IMG/VR virus record: IMGVR_UViG_3300047163_000032
Coordinates: 1-32,876 of that record
Reading direction: 5' to 3' (one strand)
DNA: 32,876 bases
Source: a virus
Shown here: positions 7,633 through 14,902 of the stretch, one piece after another
Layout: each line of letters opens with the position of its first letter
How positions within the stretch are numbered: the stretch's first letter is position 1
Translations under genes and position numbers: made by a program
The notes under the pieces: model-generated
What the model was told of the DNA's origin: nothing
The model's input: the letters and a program-made list of their open reading frames with translations, nothing else
Databases searched by the model: none

Positions 7633-7885
7633 GAAAAAAGACCCGTTGGAACCGGGTTTGCCGATGATCCAAAGGCTGTGCAGGCTGTATCGCGTCAGCG
7701 CACGGAAACTGGCGAGGGAGGTTAACTTGGCTCCGTCCACAATGGCTGAGATCGTCTTCAGGGGCCGCGTACCGAGCGGAGACACGGCGATTCTCATATC
7801 GAGGTACTTCCGCAAGTTGGGAAGGATCAACGACGATCTGGGGGAGTACAGCGTGGAAGCAATCTGGGGAGAATCTATCAAATGA
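7622..7885 (+). CDS. HTH transcriptional regulator-like protein, 87 aa
   Basis: Residues about 15-60 read IQRLCRLYRVSARKLAREV and then NLAPSTMAEIVFRGRVPSGDTA. This is the pattern of a Cro/CI-type (XRE) helix-turn-helix: 'S.R.LA...NL..STM..I..GR.P'. The basic N-terminus (MPSRKKDP) could contact the minor groove. It is embedded in the replication operon and overlaps both neighbours. It is the best local candidate to read the dispersed 15-bp palindrome, but that link is speculation. Confidence 0.75.
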   Translation: MPSRKKDPLEPGLPMIQRLCRLYRVSARKLAREVNLAPSTMAEIVFRGRVPSGDTAILISRYFRKLGRINDDLGEYSVEAIWGESIK

Positions 7886-8367
7886 TGAAAGTTCAATTCA
7901 CGGTGTACGCCAAGCCGGTCCCCCAAGGGAGCATGAAAGGCTTCGTCTTGCCGGGAAAGAACGGCGCGAAGGCCCGAGCCATCATCACCAGCGACAACAC
8001 CAAACTGAAACCGTACCGAGGCGAAGTCACACGAGAGGCGATGATGGCGCTGGCAAACGCGAACTTACAAGAGCCGATGGCCGAAAAACATGTCCCGGTG
8101 TCGATGACGATGGACTTCTATCTGGCACGACCGGCAAGCATCCCAAAAAGCCGCAAAGGCATGGTGGTAAAACCGGACATAGACAAGCTGGCCAGAGGCA
8201 CTATTGATTCACTTACGGGCATATTGTTCTGTGACGACGCGCAGATCGTAGAGATGTACGTCAGAAAACTTTATGGCTCACCAGAGCGCGTGGTGGTCAG
8301 CGTAGCAGTTATGGACGACTCGTTGCCCTTGGACGGTCAAACGAAGGGACTGGAGAAATTATGGTGA
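7882..8367 (+). CDS. rusA: RusA-family Holliday junction resolvase
   Basis: The 161-residue product has the RusA signature. It begins VQFTVYAKPVPQGSMK (4-19). The metal-binding cluster is KPDIDKLARGTIDSLTG with Asp99 and Asp101, followed by FCDDAQIVEMYVRKLYG with Asp118/Asp119. RusA enzymes cut four-way DNA junctions symmetrically, here probably to resolve replication or recombination intermediates made by the Bet system. Length and motif spacing are normal. ATG 7882 overlaps the HTH gene stop by 4 bases. Confidence 0.92.
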   Translation: MMKVQFTVYAKPVPQGSMKGFVLPGKNGAKARAIITSDNTKLKPYRGEVTREAMMALANANLQEPMAEKHVPVSMTMDFYLARPASIPKSRKGMVVKPDIDKLARGTIDSLTGILFCDDAQIVEMYVRKLYGSPERVVVSVAVMDDSLPLDGQTKGLEKLW

Positions 8368-8627
8368 TTCAAAATCTTGAAGAAGGATGGAACAAGAATT
8401 GGATTAGCGTTGGGATTGCACTTCCACCGTTCGACGAAGACGTTTTGGTTATTGATGCGGAAGCAGGTGAGACGGCAATTAAGATGGGGTTTAGACCGCG
8501 TAATGCTGGTGGGGATTGGTGCGTATACGAGCTTCATGGTGCAGAAGGGGAATATTGCGAGATAACGTTTTGGATGCCACTCCCAGAACCTCCAACGCCT
8601 TTAACTTTAAGCAAGTTTGAGGTCTAG
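8361..8627 (+). CDS. DUF551-like protein, 88 aa
   Basis: The sequence follows the DUF551 plan: NWISVGIALPPFDEDVLVID near the N-terminus (W-I-S-V ... L-P-P ... VLV), then a variable centre, then ITFWMPLPEPPTP near the end (W-MPLPEPP is the family hallmark). The function of DUF551 is unknown; it is abundant in phages. It overlaps rusA by 7 bases. Local AT content is slightly higher than in its neighbours, which may hint at separate acquisition. Confidence 0.85.
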   Translation: MVIQNLEEGWNKNWISVGIALPPFDEDVLVIDAEAGETAIKMGFRPRNAGGDWCVYELHGAEGEYCEITFWMPLPEPPTPLTLSKFEV

Positions 8628-8644
8628 CGAGATAGCGGAGGCAC

Positions 8645-8854
8645 ATGATAAGATGGCTTTATCGTCTCCGCGACGGTGCTTGGGATTGGTCTCCCGAGAA
8701 GTGGCGGAAGCTGGTTATTTCCATCGGCCCCGATGGTTTCCTCCCGGCTTCCGCTGCGACATACTCACTCGAAACTAACCACTGTCAAAGCAACTCAATT
8801 GGTAGTAATATTCGGCCTATTCGCGTGGAGGCAATTGACCAATGGAAGACCTAG
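8645..8854 (+). CDS. hypothetical protein, 69 aa
   Basis: GCGGAGG (8635-8641) lies 3 bases before ATG 8645, a strong but close ribosome-binding site. The product is Trp-rich at the start (MIRWLYRLRDGAWDWSPEKW) and has no recognisable domain. Its end overlaps the next gene by 13 bases. It is accepted because of the site, the operon fit and the lack of an alternative, but the evidence for the protein itself is thin. Confidence 0.45.
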   Translation: MIRWLYRLRDGAWDWSPEKWRKLVISIGPDGFLPASAATYSLETNHCQSNSIGSNIRPIRVEAIDQWKT

Positions 8855-9339
8855 TGTTGACTGCGCCAGAACCTCAAGACCGGCGTGCGGCGTTTGTAGA
8901 AGACCTGAAGAGATACTGGGATTTCGTGAACCGCAACAATCCAACTGTCGGATTTCAGTACGGTGCAATTGATGGCCGAGCGGTCAGAACCTTCTTGAAG
9001 AACTGGCCAGACATGGATCAAGAGACATGGAGAAAATGTCTCAGTAACCGCGCCAAGAGCGTCATGAACCCAGCCGAGCAGTTCTGCTACTGGATACCCA
9101 AATTGCCCAGCTATCTTGCAGGCCCACTTGACCAATTTGGGAGACTCAAAGACCAAGGAGGAAATAAGCACAGTGACCACGAAAGCCTTGCAGAAAAAAA
9201 CCGCAGCAATCTCCAAGAGTTCGTCGGTGGAGGACGAAGAGAAGAAAGCGTTGCTGGCAGAGTTCCTGCGCCAAGTGTGCTTGGTGGCAAACAGGCCGGT
9301 CTCGAAAGAACTCGCGGAATGCTACTGGGCGCAGATTAA
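8842..9339 (+). CDS. hypothetical protein, 165 aa, overlapping the next gene by 167 bases
   Basis: The first ~100 residues look like a real protein (RRAAFVEDLKRYWDFVNRNN, FLKNWPDMDQETWRKCL, EQFCYWIPKLPSYL). After about residue 105 the composition changes to Gly/Glu/Arg/Ser-rich, where the frame runs over the gene at 9173. Either the tail is a tolerated read-through overlap, or the pair was once one frame separated by a +1 shift. It sits just before a loader-like gene and dnaB, so a replication role is plausible but unproven. A degenerate copy of the dispersed palindrome lies at 8939-8953. Confidence 0.6.
   Translation: MEDLVLTAPEPQDRRAAFVEDLKRYWDFVNRNNPTVGFQYGAIDGRAVRTFLKNWPDMDQETWRKCLSNRAKSVMNPAEQFCYWIPKLPSYLAGPLDQFGRLKDQGGNKHSDHESLAEKNRSNLQEFVGGGRREESVAGRVPAPSVLGGKQAGLERTRGMLLGAD
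8939..8953 (+). repeat. dispersed 15-bp palindrome, copy 3 (degenerate)
   Basis: ATCCAACTGTCGGAT, inside the gene at 8842; matches the consensus on the other strand apart from its end bases. Confidence 0.5.
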
Positions 9340-9448
9340 GAGTTTTCCTACTAGGCAAATAGCGAAGGGTTTGGATGAGTGTTTAGCAACGACAGATAAG
9401 TGGCCTTGGCCGTCTGAGGTCGCAAGTTATATCGAGGAGGCAATCTGA
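9173..9448 (+). CDS. putative replication accessory protein, 91 aa
   Basis: GTG 9173 is chosen because AGACCAAGGAGGA (9150-9162), the exact leader of the genes at 3457 and 4650, lies just upstream. An in-frame TTG at 9116 has no such site. The product ends with AEFLRQVCLVANRPVSKELAECYWAQIKSF-type helices, then WPWPSEVASYIEEA. The 'helices ... fP.p.ev' pattern resembles the N-terminal domains of phage helicase loaders and replisome organisers. With dnaB 1 kb downstream, that role is reasonable but not shown. Confidence 0.6.
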   Translation: MTTKALQKKTAAISKSSSVEDEEKKALLAEFLRQVCLVANRPVSKELAECYWAQIKSFPTRQIAKGLDECLATTDKWPWPSEVASYIEEAI

Positions 9449-10203
9449 TGGGACAGGTAACGGGAATTAGTTGGACGGATCATACTTTCAATCCGTGGTG
9501 GGGCTGCACTAAAGTCTCTTCAGGATGCGACAACTGCTACGCCGATACATTTGACAAGCGGACAGGCGGAGCGCATTGGGGCAAAGGTGTACCCCGTAGA
9601 GAGTTTGGCGACAAGCATTGGAATGAGCCGTTGAAGTGGAATCGCGAAGCCGAGAAACAAGGCGTTAAGCATAAAGTATTCTGCGCTTCAATGGCAGACG
9701 TGATGGACGACGAGGCTCCGATTGGCACACGAGAGCGGCTGTGGGGATTAATCGACGATACTCCTTGGCTGACGTGGCAGTTGCTTACCAAAAGACCGCA
9801 TCGGTACGAGCGGTATCTACCAGCGAGGTTCAAGCACAACAACGTTTGGTTTGGCACGTCGGCGGAGAACCAAGAGTTCTATGATGTGCGTTGGCCAATA
9901 CTCGCCGCGATACGGATTCGTTACATGGCCCCCGCATGGATTAGTTACGAACCAGCGCTAGGGCCAATCACACTGCAACATAACGCGCATCGGCTTGACG
10001 TGGGAGTGCCGGACTGGATCATATTCGGTGGAGAATCCGGTGCGGGCCGTAGACCAATGGAGCAATCATGGGCCGATAATCTCAAGGCGGAGTGCGCCGA
10101 GGTTGGCACCAAGTTTTTCATGAAGCAGTTCGGCGCAAGAACTCCGACCGAGGGGAAAAAATTGGTGCCAATCCATCTTCAGGTACAGGAGTTTCCCGCG
10201 TGA
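9448..10203 (+). CDS. phage Gp37/Gp68 family protein (DUF5131)
   Basis: This is a 251-residue DUF5131 protein. Diagnostic stretches are ISWTDHTFNPWWGC and GCDNCYA near the start, giving Cys20, Cys27 and Cys30 (CX6CX2C), then ASMADVMD, WQLLTKRPHRY, VWFGTSAENQ, and IIFGGESGAGRRPM near the end. The family is widespread in phages and plasmids and resembles radical-SAM-like Fe-S barrels, but its reaction is not established to my knowledge. ATG 9448 follows a GGAGG and overlaps the preceding stop by one base. Confidence 0.92.
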   Translation: MGQVTGISWTDHTFNPWWGCTKVSSGCDNCYADTFDKRTGGAHWGKGVPRREFGDKHWNEPLKWNREAEKQGVKHKVFCASMADVMDDEAPIGTRERLWGLIDDTPWLTWQLLTKRPHRYERYLPARFKHNNVWFGTSAENQEFYDVRWPILAAIRIRYMAPAWISYEPALGPITLQHNAHRLDVGVPDWIIFGGESGAGRRPMEQSWADNLKAECAEVGTKFFMKQFGARTPTEGKKLVPIHLQVQEFPA

Positions 10204-10436
10204 GCATCCATATCACCAGCATCGTTCCCCCTGAGACCGGCTGGCCGATGGCATATCACTGCCGCTACTGTAAACAGACGGTCATCCTTCACAATCCGTG
10301 GGCTCTAAAACCGCAGGATGGCGACATGTTCATCGTGGAATCCTGCGCCGATGAAAACGAGACGCACCACGGGCTGCGCGAAGCGGTGACCAGACTCAAC
10401 AGGCGCAGATGGCTGGTGGATGACGAAACCGCATGA
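10200..10436 (+). CDS. small CxxC protein, 78 aa
   Basis: GTG 10200 overlaps the previous stop, and AGGAG at 10187-10191 lies 8 bases upstream, so this start is preferred over ATG 10248. The product contains YHCRYCKQTV (Cys20 and Cys23), a single CxxC, plus Cys51 and a His pair in ENETHHGL, which could form a zinc site. The C-terminus is basic and helical. No named family. It overlaps dnaB by 4 bases. Confidence 0.65.
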   Translation: MSIHITSIVPPETGWPMAYHCRYCKQTVILHNPWALKPQDGDMFIVESCADENETHHGLREAVTRLNRRRWLVDDETA

Positions 10437-11788
10437 ATAACTCGGAAATCTCATACGAGCAAGAACTACCCGCGTCTATCGCCATAGAGAAAGCACTTCT
10501 CGGCAGCATCCTTTTAGACGGCGACCTGCTGTGGCAGGCAGGGGAAGACCTAACAACCACCGACTACGTCTTAGACAGCCACCAGCGCATCTACAGCGCC
10601 ATGCTAAGGATTGCCGAAGATGGCAAGACGATAGACATCCTCACCCTATTGGAAGAGATTGGCCCAGCCGTGCAAAGCGTGGGAGGCGCTTCTTACATTT
10701 TTTCGTTGACGGAGGGGTTGCCAAGAAAGCTGAGTATTGCCGAGTGGGTAAAAATCGTCAAAGAGAAGAGCACGCTTCGCCAGATCATCAAGAAGTGCTC
10801 ACTATTGATGACGCAAGCCTACGATCAAGGCGATCCAATGGAGATACTCTCCCGGATGCAGGGAGACGCCATTGAAATTGCGGCCGAGGGGGGAGCTGAA
10901 TCGGCAGTACATGTGGCGGCGGTCACCCAAGAGGTCATAGACCGCATCGAGCGCCAAATGATCGAGACGACGCAGAATACCGCACTGGGGCTAACAACCG
11001 GGCTTGAACCTTTAGACGTTGCCACAAAAGGCTTGTTCCCTGCGGAGTACAGCATCATCGGAGGAGAATCGGGAGGAGGTAAAACCTCTTTGCTTACACA
11101 GATTCTTGTAGCCAACGCGCTCAAAAGGGTTCCGGTGGGGATGTTCTCAATCGAGATGAAGAAAGCTCAGGTGGTCTCGCGCATGTTTTCATCGGTTAAC
11201 GAGTCGTTTACCGCTTCTCAGATTCGCGATCCAAGGCTCATTAGCCTGTACGACAAGAAAAAGCTAAAATCGGTTCGATCAGCAATAGATTCACTGCCAA
11301 TTTGGATCGATGACACAGCAAGAATTTCCTTGGACAAACTCAAGGCGAGAGCGAGGGCGATGATTCGAAAGCACAACATCAAGTTGCTTGGGGTAGACTA
11401 TTTGCAGTTGATTCTCGCCGCTTTGGGCACTGGCAAGATTTCGCCGGATCAAGTTATCCAAGAGGCGACTTTCGGACTTCGAGACCTAGCCAAAGAGGAA
11501 AATATTCACATCGTCGCGTTATCGCAATACAGCCGCGACACCAGCATAGGTCGAGTAAAGAAGGGCGGTCGGCAGCGGTTGAAAGGGTCGAGCGCCATCG
11601 AGCAGTCCGCGCAAAACATCTTTCTCATTGAGGCGGACGATCCAAAGGACGGCGAAGAAGAGGTGGACGCGCAGATCACCATCGACAAGCAGCGGGAGGG
11701 CGGAAGGAAGAAGATTAAATGCCGTCTTTCTTTCAAGCACTTAACATTCAAACCGGAAGAGGTTGTTCCGCAGGAAGACGAGACATAG
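10433..11788 (+). CDS. dnaB: replicative DNA helicase (DnaB family)
   Basis: This 451-residue protein has the complete DnaB architecture. Residues 12-110 form the N-terminal domain (ASIAIEKALLGSILLDGDLL, SHQRIYSAM). The RecA-like C-terminal domain has Walker A GGESGGGKT (210-218), FSIEMKKAQVVSRM, Walker B LLGVDYLQLI (318-327), ALSQYSR (362-368, sensor-like Gln365), and KQREGGR (419-425), which carries the arginine-finger region. DnaB rings unwind DNA at the replication fork, so the phage brings its own replicative helicase. There is no primase (DnaG) gene in the window. Confidence 0.95.
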   Translation: MNNSEISYEQELPASIAIEKALLGSILLDGDLLWQAGEDLTTTDYVLDSHQRIYSAMLRIAEDGKTIDILTLLEEIGPAVQSVGGASYIFSLTEGLPRKLSIAEWVKIVKEKSTLRQIIKKCSLLMTQAYDQGDPMEILSRMQGDAIEIAAEGGAESAVHVAAVTQEVIDRIERQMIETTQNTALGLTTGLEPLDVATKGLFPAEYSIIGGESGGGKTSLLTQILVANALKRVPVGMFSIEMKKAQVVSRMFSSVNESFTASQIRDPRLISLYDKKKLKSVRSAIDSLPIWIDDTARISLDKLKARARAMIRKHNIKLLGVDYLQLILAALGTGKISPDQVIQEATFGLRDLAKEENIHIVALSQYSRDTSIGRVKKGGRQRLKGSSAIEQSAQNIFLIEADDPKDGEEEVDAQITIDKQREGGRKKIKCRLSFKHLTFKPEEVVPQEDET

Positions 11789-11798
11789 GATAGAGCCA

Positions 11799-12614
11799 AT
11801 GGAAACGAACATCGAGATACAGCAACAGGAAGAGCAGCCGTTAGTCCCCGATCTACTTGTCGAGGCCGACCGTGTTAAGGCCGAGGTGGTTTCGTGGGAT
11901 AAAGAGGTCATCGAGGGTCTCACAAGTATCAGCAAGGGGTCGATGCGGGCCGGGTGGTTCGGCCACAAGATTCAGGCGGCCAAGAAATTCGGATTGCTCG
12001 GATTCAACACCGAAGACGAATACTGGGAAGAGCGCGGTTTCCGGCGATCCACTTGGTATCGCAACACCAAAATCGCAAGCTGCTTTCAGAAACTTGATCT
12101 TGACGCTTTTTTGGGAATGACGCTCAAGAACGCGGAACTGTTGGTGGATCAGGTTCCAGAAGAGGAACGCCAGAAGACCTACTGGGTAAAGTTCGCCCAA
12201 ACCTTGAAGCACGAGAAATTGTTGGAGAAGGTCAACGCCAAGTACCCAGTCCAACAGTCGGACGACGAGGAAGAGGTCATCGAGACCGCCGAAGACAAGT
12301 TCGGCTACATCAAGATACCCTGCATCAAGGCGCGGCAGCAGGCGGTTCTGGACGGCTTGGAGCAGTTCAAAAACAAGCACAGCCTCAACACCATCGGGCA
12401 GGCTTTGGAGATGCTCATCACCGAGTACACCGATCGGGTGACATTTGTGGGATTTATCTCCGACCAGTTGCCGATCCTTCAGTTTGCACTCAAGAAGGAA
12501 GGCAGCGTGGAAGACGTTGCGGACGCGCTCAGGATGGCCCTACAGAGCCACGTTATCGGCCTGGCGGAGATACTCGCCAACAAAACAGGCAAAGAGCCTG
12601 TAGCGGCTTCCTAG
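11799..12614 (+). CDS. hypothetical protein following DnaB, 271 aa
   Basis: ATG 11799 (with AGGATAGAG upstream) is chosen over an in-frame ATG at 11763 inside the dnaB end. The N-terminal region has EYWEERGFRRSTWYRNTKIA (about 70-90), which resembles a helix-turn-helix, then helices. An acidic linker (SDDEEEVIETAED) follows, and then a C-terminal helical domain (180-265). No family is recognised. A DNA-binding or helicase-partner role would suit its place. One exact copy of the dispersed palindrome lies in the linker (12249-12263), encoding VQQSD. Confidence 0.65.
   Translation: METNIEIQQQEEQPLVPDLLVEADRVKAEVVSWDKEVIEGLTSISKGSMRAGWFGHKIQAAKKFGLLGFNTEDEYWEERGFRRSTWYRNTKIASCFQKLDLDAFLGMTLKNAELLVDQVPEEERQKTYWVKFAQTLKHEKLLEKVNAKYPVQQSDDEEEVIETAEDKFGYIKIPCIKARQQAVLDGLEQFKNKHSLNTIGQALEMLITEYTDRVTFVGFISDQLPILQFALKKEGSVEDVADALRMALQSHVIGLAEILANKTGKEPVAAS
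12249..12263 (+). repeat. dispersed 15-bp palindrome, copy 4
   Basis: GTCCAACAGTCGGAC, exact copy, inside the gene at 11799, at an acidic linker. Confidence 0.8.
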
Positions 12615-12844
12615 TGCTATTTCCGAAGGGACACGGGCAGGTCTTCCCGGAAGGAACAGCGGAAGAAATCGCTGCGAAGTACGGGGTGACCGCTCGACAA
12701 ATCAAGAACTTTGGGTTGGTGTGTTTTGTCCATTTGAACGAGGATTGCAGGCAGATCGTCGTCAACGACTTCAAACGGTATACGGCTAAGAGGCTGAAAT
12801 ATGAAACCAGTGTCGCCAGTAGCGCCCGGAAGCGAAGCAGCTGA
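12614..12844 (+). CDS. small HTH-like protein, 76 aa
   Basis: GTG 12614 shares a base with the preceding stop. No clear ribosome-binding site is seen, so translation may depend on coupling. The segment EEIAAKYGVTARQIKNFG (about 16-33) has the shape of a helix-turn-helix, and the C-terminus is basic (RYTAKRLKYE). It could bind DNA. No family named. It overlaps the next gene by 44 bases. Confidence 0.45.
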   Translation: MLFPKGHGQVFPEGTAEEIAAKYGVTARQIKNFGLVCFVHLNEDCRQIVVNDFKRYTAKRLKYETSVASSARKRSS

Positions 12845-13094
12845 AGTAATTTTCGCAAAAGATCAGAAGGAATACATCCCGCTCCCTACCCTTCGCCTCA
12901 GCACACCGCAGGTTCCGGTTATCAGTCGGTGGGAGTTGACCAAAGACGAGCGGGCATCCATCGCTTCCGGGGCCGACGTGGTGCTCACTCTCTGGACGTT
13001 CGGCCAACCATTGCAGCCGGTCCTCTTGGAGGTCTGTCAAAAAGACGAGTACCCTCACATGGTTCGGTATCATCTGAGTCAAGAGGGGGAGTAG
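12801..13094 (+). CDS. hypothetical phage protein, 97 aa
   Basis: The core reads SRWELTKDERASIASGADVVL and then TLWTFGQPLQPVLLEV. 'W.LT..ER..IA.GA' followed by 'L.IWTFG.PLQPV' is a layout I associate with small phage proteins of unknown function. No Cys cluster or catalytic residue pattern is seen. It ends one base before the HNH-like gene starts. Confidence 0.65.
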   Translation: MKPVSPVAPGSEAAEVIFAKDQKEYIPLPTLRLSTPQVPVISRWELTKDERASIASGADVVLTLWTFGQPLQPVLLEVCQKDEYPHMVRYHLSQEGE

Positions 13095-13487
13095 ATGCTT
13101 CCCCATTTCCCCAAACCGAAGGATGTCAAGCGCCCGAAGGATTGGATCAAAATCTTTCTCGACGGCAGAGAAGTTCTCAACTGTAAGACCGCACAGGGCA
13201 GGGAAGAATACAAACGACGAAAAAGGGTGATGTACGAAAGACAGAACAAGCGGTGCTTTTTAGTCATTACCCCGCAATGCAAAGAAAAGAAAGGCCGATG
13301 GGCGTTCGACCTAATGCAATTCGATCACTGGTTTGGCCGGACAGCGGGAAAACAAGACGATAGAATCGAAAAAGCAGACGAGACCGGAACAATCAAGCCG
13401 ATCAACTGTCTACTGTGCCCGTGGTGCAACTCGTATAAAGGGAGTCGTCCGATTACCGATTTCCCTGTTGACGACTTCGTTCCATAA
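13095..13487 (+). CDS. HNH-like endonuclease or zinc-fold protein, 130 aa
   Basis: Residues 40-55 (YKRRKRVMYERQNKRC) precede a beta-beta-alpha-metal-like core: Asp77-His78 in QFDHWFGR, Asn104-Cys105, then CPWCNSYKGSRP with Cys108, Cys111 and Asn112. Cys54 and Cys62 could pair with Cys108/Cys111 to bind structural zinc. The DH ... N ... N/K order fits the HNH nuclease superfamily. Catalysis is not certain because the usual second His position is replaced by Asn, which the HNN variant allows. GGGGGAG lies just before ATG 13095. Confidence 0.6.
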   Translation: MLPHFPKPKDVKRPKDWIKIFLDGREVLNCKTAQGREEYKRRKRVMYERQNKRCFLVITPQCKEKKGRWAFDLMQFDHWFGRTAGKQDDRIEKADETGTIKPINCLLCPWCNSYKGSRPITDFPVDDFVP

Positions 13488-13511
13488 ACTAAACTGAATA
13501 TGGAGGAAACC

Positions 13512-13898
13512 ATGAAATCCCTTGTTCTTGCCGTTCTGCTCTCTGTAACCGCAGTCGTTTCGGGGTGCAGGGCTGTTAATGCGCCTTTGCCAGCCGGAGC
13601 GCCAAATGCGGTAGACGCGACCGCCAACGAAACATTGCAAAGTGCTCACGCCTTCGCTGCGGACATCACGGCAGCGATCCAGTCTACAGACCCGAACGTT
13701 CACATCACCTTGACCCCGGCCCAGATCACAGCGGTCAACAATCTCAACAAGGCGTTGAACATCGCGGATGCCTTGCTCATCAGCTACCACCAATCGCAGT
13801 CCCCGACCGTGGCAACGCAGTTGAATGCGGCAGTCGGCAACGTCCAAACGTCATTGGCTTCGGCGCAGTCCCTAGTCCCAGCAGCAGGAGGTAAGTAA
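13512..13898 (+). CDS. predicted lipoprotein, 128 aa
   Basis: ATG 13512 follows GGAGGA. The N-terminus MKSLVLAVLLSVTAVVSGC is a clear lipoprotein signal with lipobox VSGC, so Cys19 would be lipidated. The mature part is Ala/Asn/Gln-rich and helical, with no enzymatic motif. It sits immediately upstream of a small hydrophobic protein. The pair could be a spanin-like or superinfection-exclusion pair, but nothing in the sequence proves either. An earlier in-frame ATG at 13500 overlaps the ribosome-binding site and is rejected. Confidence 0.75.
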   Translation: MKSLVLAVLLSVTAVVSGCRAVNAPLPAGAPNAVDATANETLQSAHAFAADITAAIQSTDPNVHITLTPAQITAVNNLNKALNIADALLISYHQSQSPTVATQLNAAVGNVQTSLASAQSLVPAAGGK

Positions 13899-13899
13899 A

Positions 13900-14256
13900 T
13901 TGGGAATCCTTGCGATTGTTCAGTTGTTGCTCCCGGTTCTTACCGGCCTACTCAGTTCCGAGGGCGTAGTGGCTCCGGGGCTCGCCAACCTGATTACCCA
14001 ACTTGCCAGTGCCATCCCGACTCTCGTGGCATCACTTATCAGCGGGAAGGGTGTGACAAGCGATGTGATTGCGGTTTTGACGGCGATCCAGTCAGAGGTC
14101 ACCACGTTGAAGAACAGCACGACGGTCATGACAATTGCTCAGGCCAATCTGATTACCGCCTTTGACAAGGCCATCACCGATGCGTTGAATGCGTATCAAA
14201 ACTCAAAGGTCACGGATGATCCATCGAATTTGACCCCATTGCCAACCAACCTTTAA
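13900..14256 (+). CDS. small hydrophobic protein, 118 aa
   Basis: AGGAGG (13887-13892) lies 7 bases before TTG 13900, which makes the unusual start convincing. Residues 2-19 (GILAIVQLLLPVLTGLLS) form a hydrophobic helix, and a second, weaker one lies at about 26-47. The rest is Thr/Ala-rich and helical. It could be an inner-membrane or secreted partner of the lipoprotein before it. It is the last gene before a strong terminator. Confidence 0.65.
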   Translation: MGILAIVQLLLPVLTGLLSSEGVVAPGLANLITQLASAIPTLVASLISGKGVTSDVIAVLTAIQSEVTTLKNSTTVMTIAQANLITAFDKAITDALNAYQNSKVTDDPSNLTPLPTNL

Positions 14257-14278
14257 GGCGGAAATGGAAAGTGCGGTT

Positions 14279-14315
14279 AGCCCTGAGACTTAAACAATCT
14301 CAGGGCTTTTTGTTT
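14279..14315 (+). terminator. intrinsic terminator
   Basis: Perfect 10-bp stem AGCCCTGAGA (14279-14288) / TCTCAGGGCT (14298-14307) with a 9-base loop, followed directly by a T-rich run (14307-14315, one G interrupting). It closes the operon ending with the hydrophobic protein at 13900. Confidence 0.93.
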
Positions 14316-14326
14316 GCATAATAGTC

Positions 14327-14354
14327 TTGACACAAGTGTTCGCATAATTAGACA
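14327..14354 (+). promoter_or_regulatory. candidate promoter with overlapping dyad
   Basis: A perfect TTGACA (14327-14332) lies 11 bases after the terminator. The best -10 at normal spacing is weak (TAGACA at 14349-14354, 16-base spacer). A dyad ACAC-AA-GTGT (14330-14339) overlaps the -35, like an operator. GCATAAT occurs twice, at 14316-14322 and 14342-14348. The site would drive the structured leader and the operon from 14588. Confidence 0.5.
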
Positions 14355-14434
14355 ATGGAAGGTAATGGTTGCAGCCAAAACCATGACCGAAACACGCAAA
14401 TCGCCGATTTAGGTCGAGGTGAAGCTGAAGAGAT

Positions 14435-14532
14435 TCTGCGGCGGCGTGGAAGGATACGCGGGGTGAAGGGCAGACCCCCATAATCAGCCCGAAATGTGAG
14501 ATGGTAGCCGGTTTCGATTCCGGCCCGCAGAA
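14435..14532 (+). ncRNA. tRNA-like structured element in a 270-base leader
   Basis: A 7-bp acceptor-like stem (TCTGCGG 14435-14441 / CCGCAGA 14525-14531, extendable to 9 bp) encloses a D-like arm (GCGT/ACGC, 14444-14459), a GGGGT/ACCCC arm (14460-14478), a long variable region, and a T-like arm (GCCGG/CCGGC, 14507-14524) stacked directly on the acceptor. The T loop (TTTCGATT) has 8 bases instead of 7, U33 is missing from the anticodon-like loop, and CCA is not encoded. It is therefore a degenerate tRNA or a tRNA mimic. Flanking hairpins occur at 14365-14384 and 14555-14570. No gene is seen in 14316-14587. Confidence 0.45.
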
Positions 14533-14587
14533 TTTTACGAATTGGACTGAATACCGGCAGTGGTTTGCCGCATAAGGGAAGGAAGAT

Positions 14588-14902
14588 ATGGGAAAAGCAC
14601 GATACACGCCGGGGCCGTGGAAAATAGGCGGAAAGTCAGCGATTTACAGCGCGGATGAAAGATTGTTGGCTTTCTCAATTTACCACAACCGCGAGGCCAA
14701 TCTTCGGCTGATTGCCGCCGCTCCCGACTTGCTTGAGGCGCTGAAATCGTTTCCGATGCTTATGGTTCCCACCAATAACGGGCGGGAACTTAGCTTTCAG
14801 GATTGGCGGGCGTGGATACGCAGCGTTGAGGAGTGGCGGGAGTCGGCACTGGCCGCACTCGCCAAAGCGGAAGGATTCAACCCGGACGAGGTGGGGAGAT
14901 GA
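14588..14902 (+). CDS. 'TPGPW' phage protein (copy 2), 104 aa
   Basis: MGKARYTPGPWKIGG at the start and REANLRLIAAAPDLLEAL (about 36-53) place it in the same family as the gene at 6094. The C-terminal half (FQDWRAWIRSVEEWRESALAAL) differs from copy 1, so the two probably have different partners. AAGGAAG precedes ATG 14588. The gene overlaps the next by 4 bases. Function unknown. Confidence 0.8.
   Translation: MGKARYTPGPWKIGGKSAIYSADERLLAFSIYHNREANLRLIAAAPDLLEALKSFPMLMVPTNNGRELSFQDWRAWIRSVEEWRESALAALAKAEGFNPDEVGR

Noticed and set aside
9194-9201. A AAA AAC slippery heptamer suggesting a -1 frameshift between the genes at 8842 and 9173
   Set aside because: A -1 shift from the 8842 frame leads to a frame other than that of the 9173 gene, which needs +1 or -2; independent initiation with its own leader explains the pair better.
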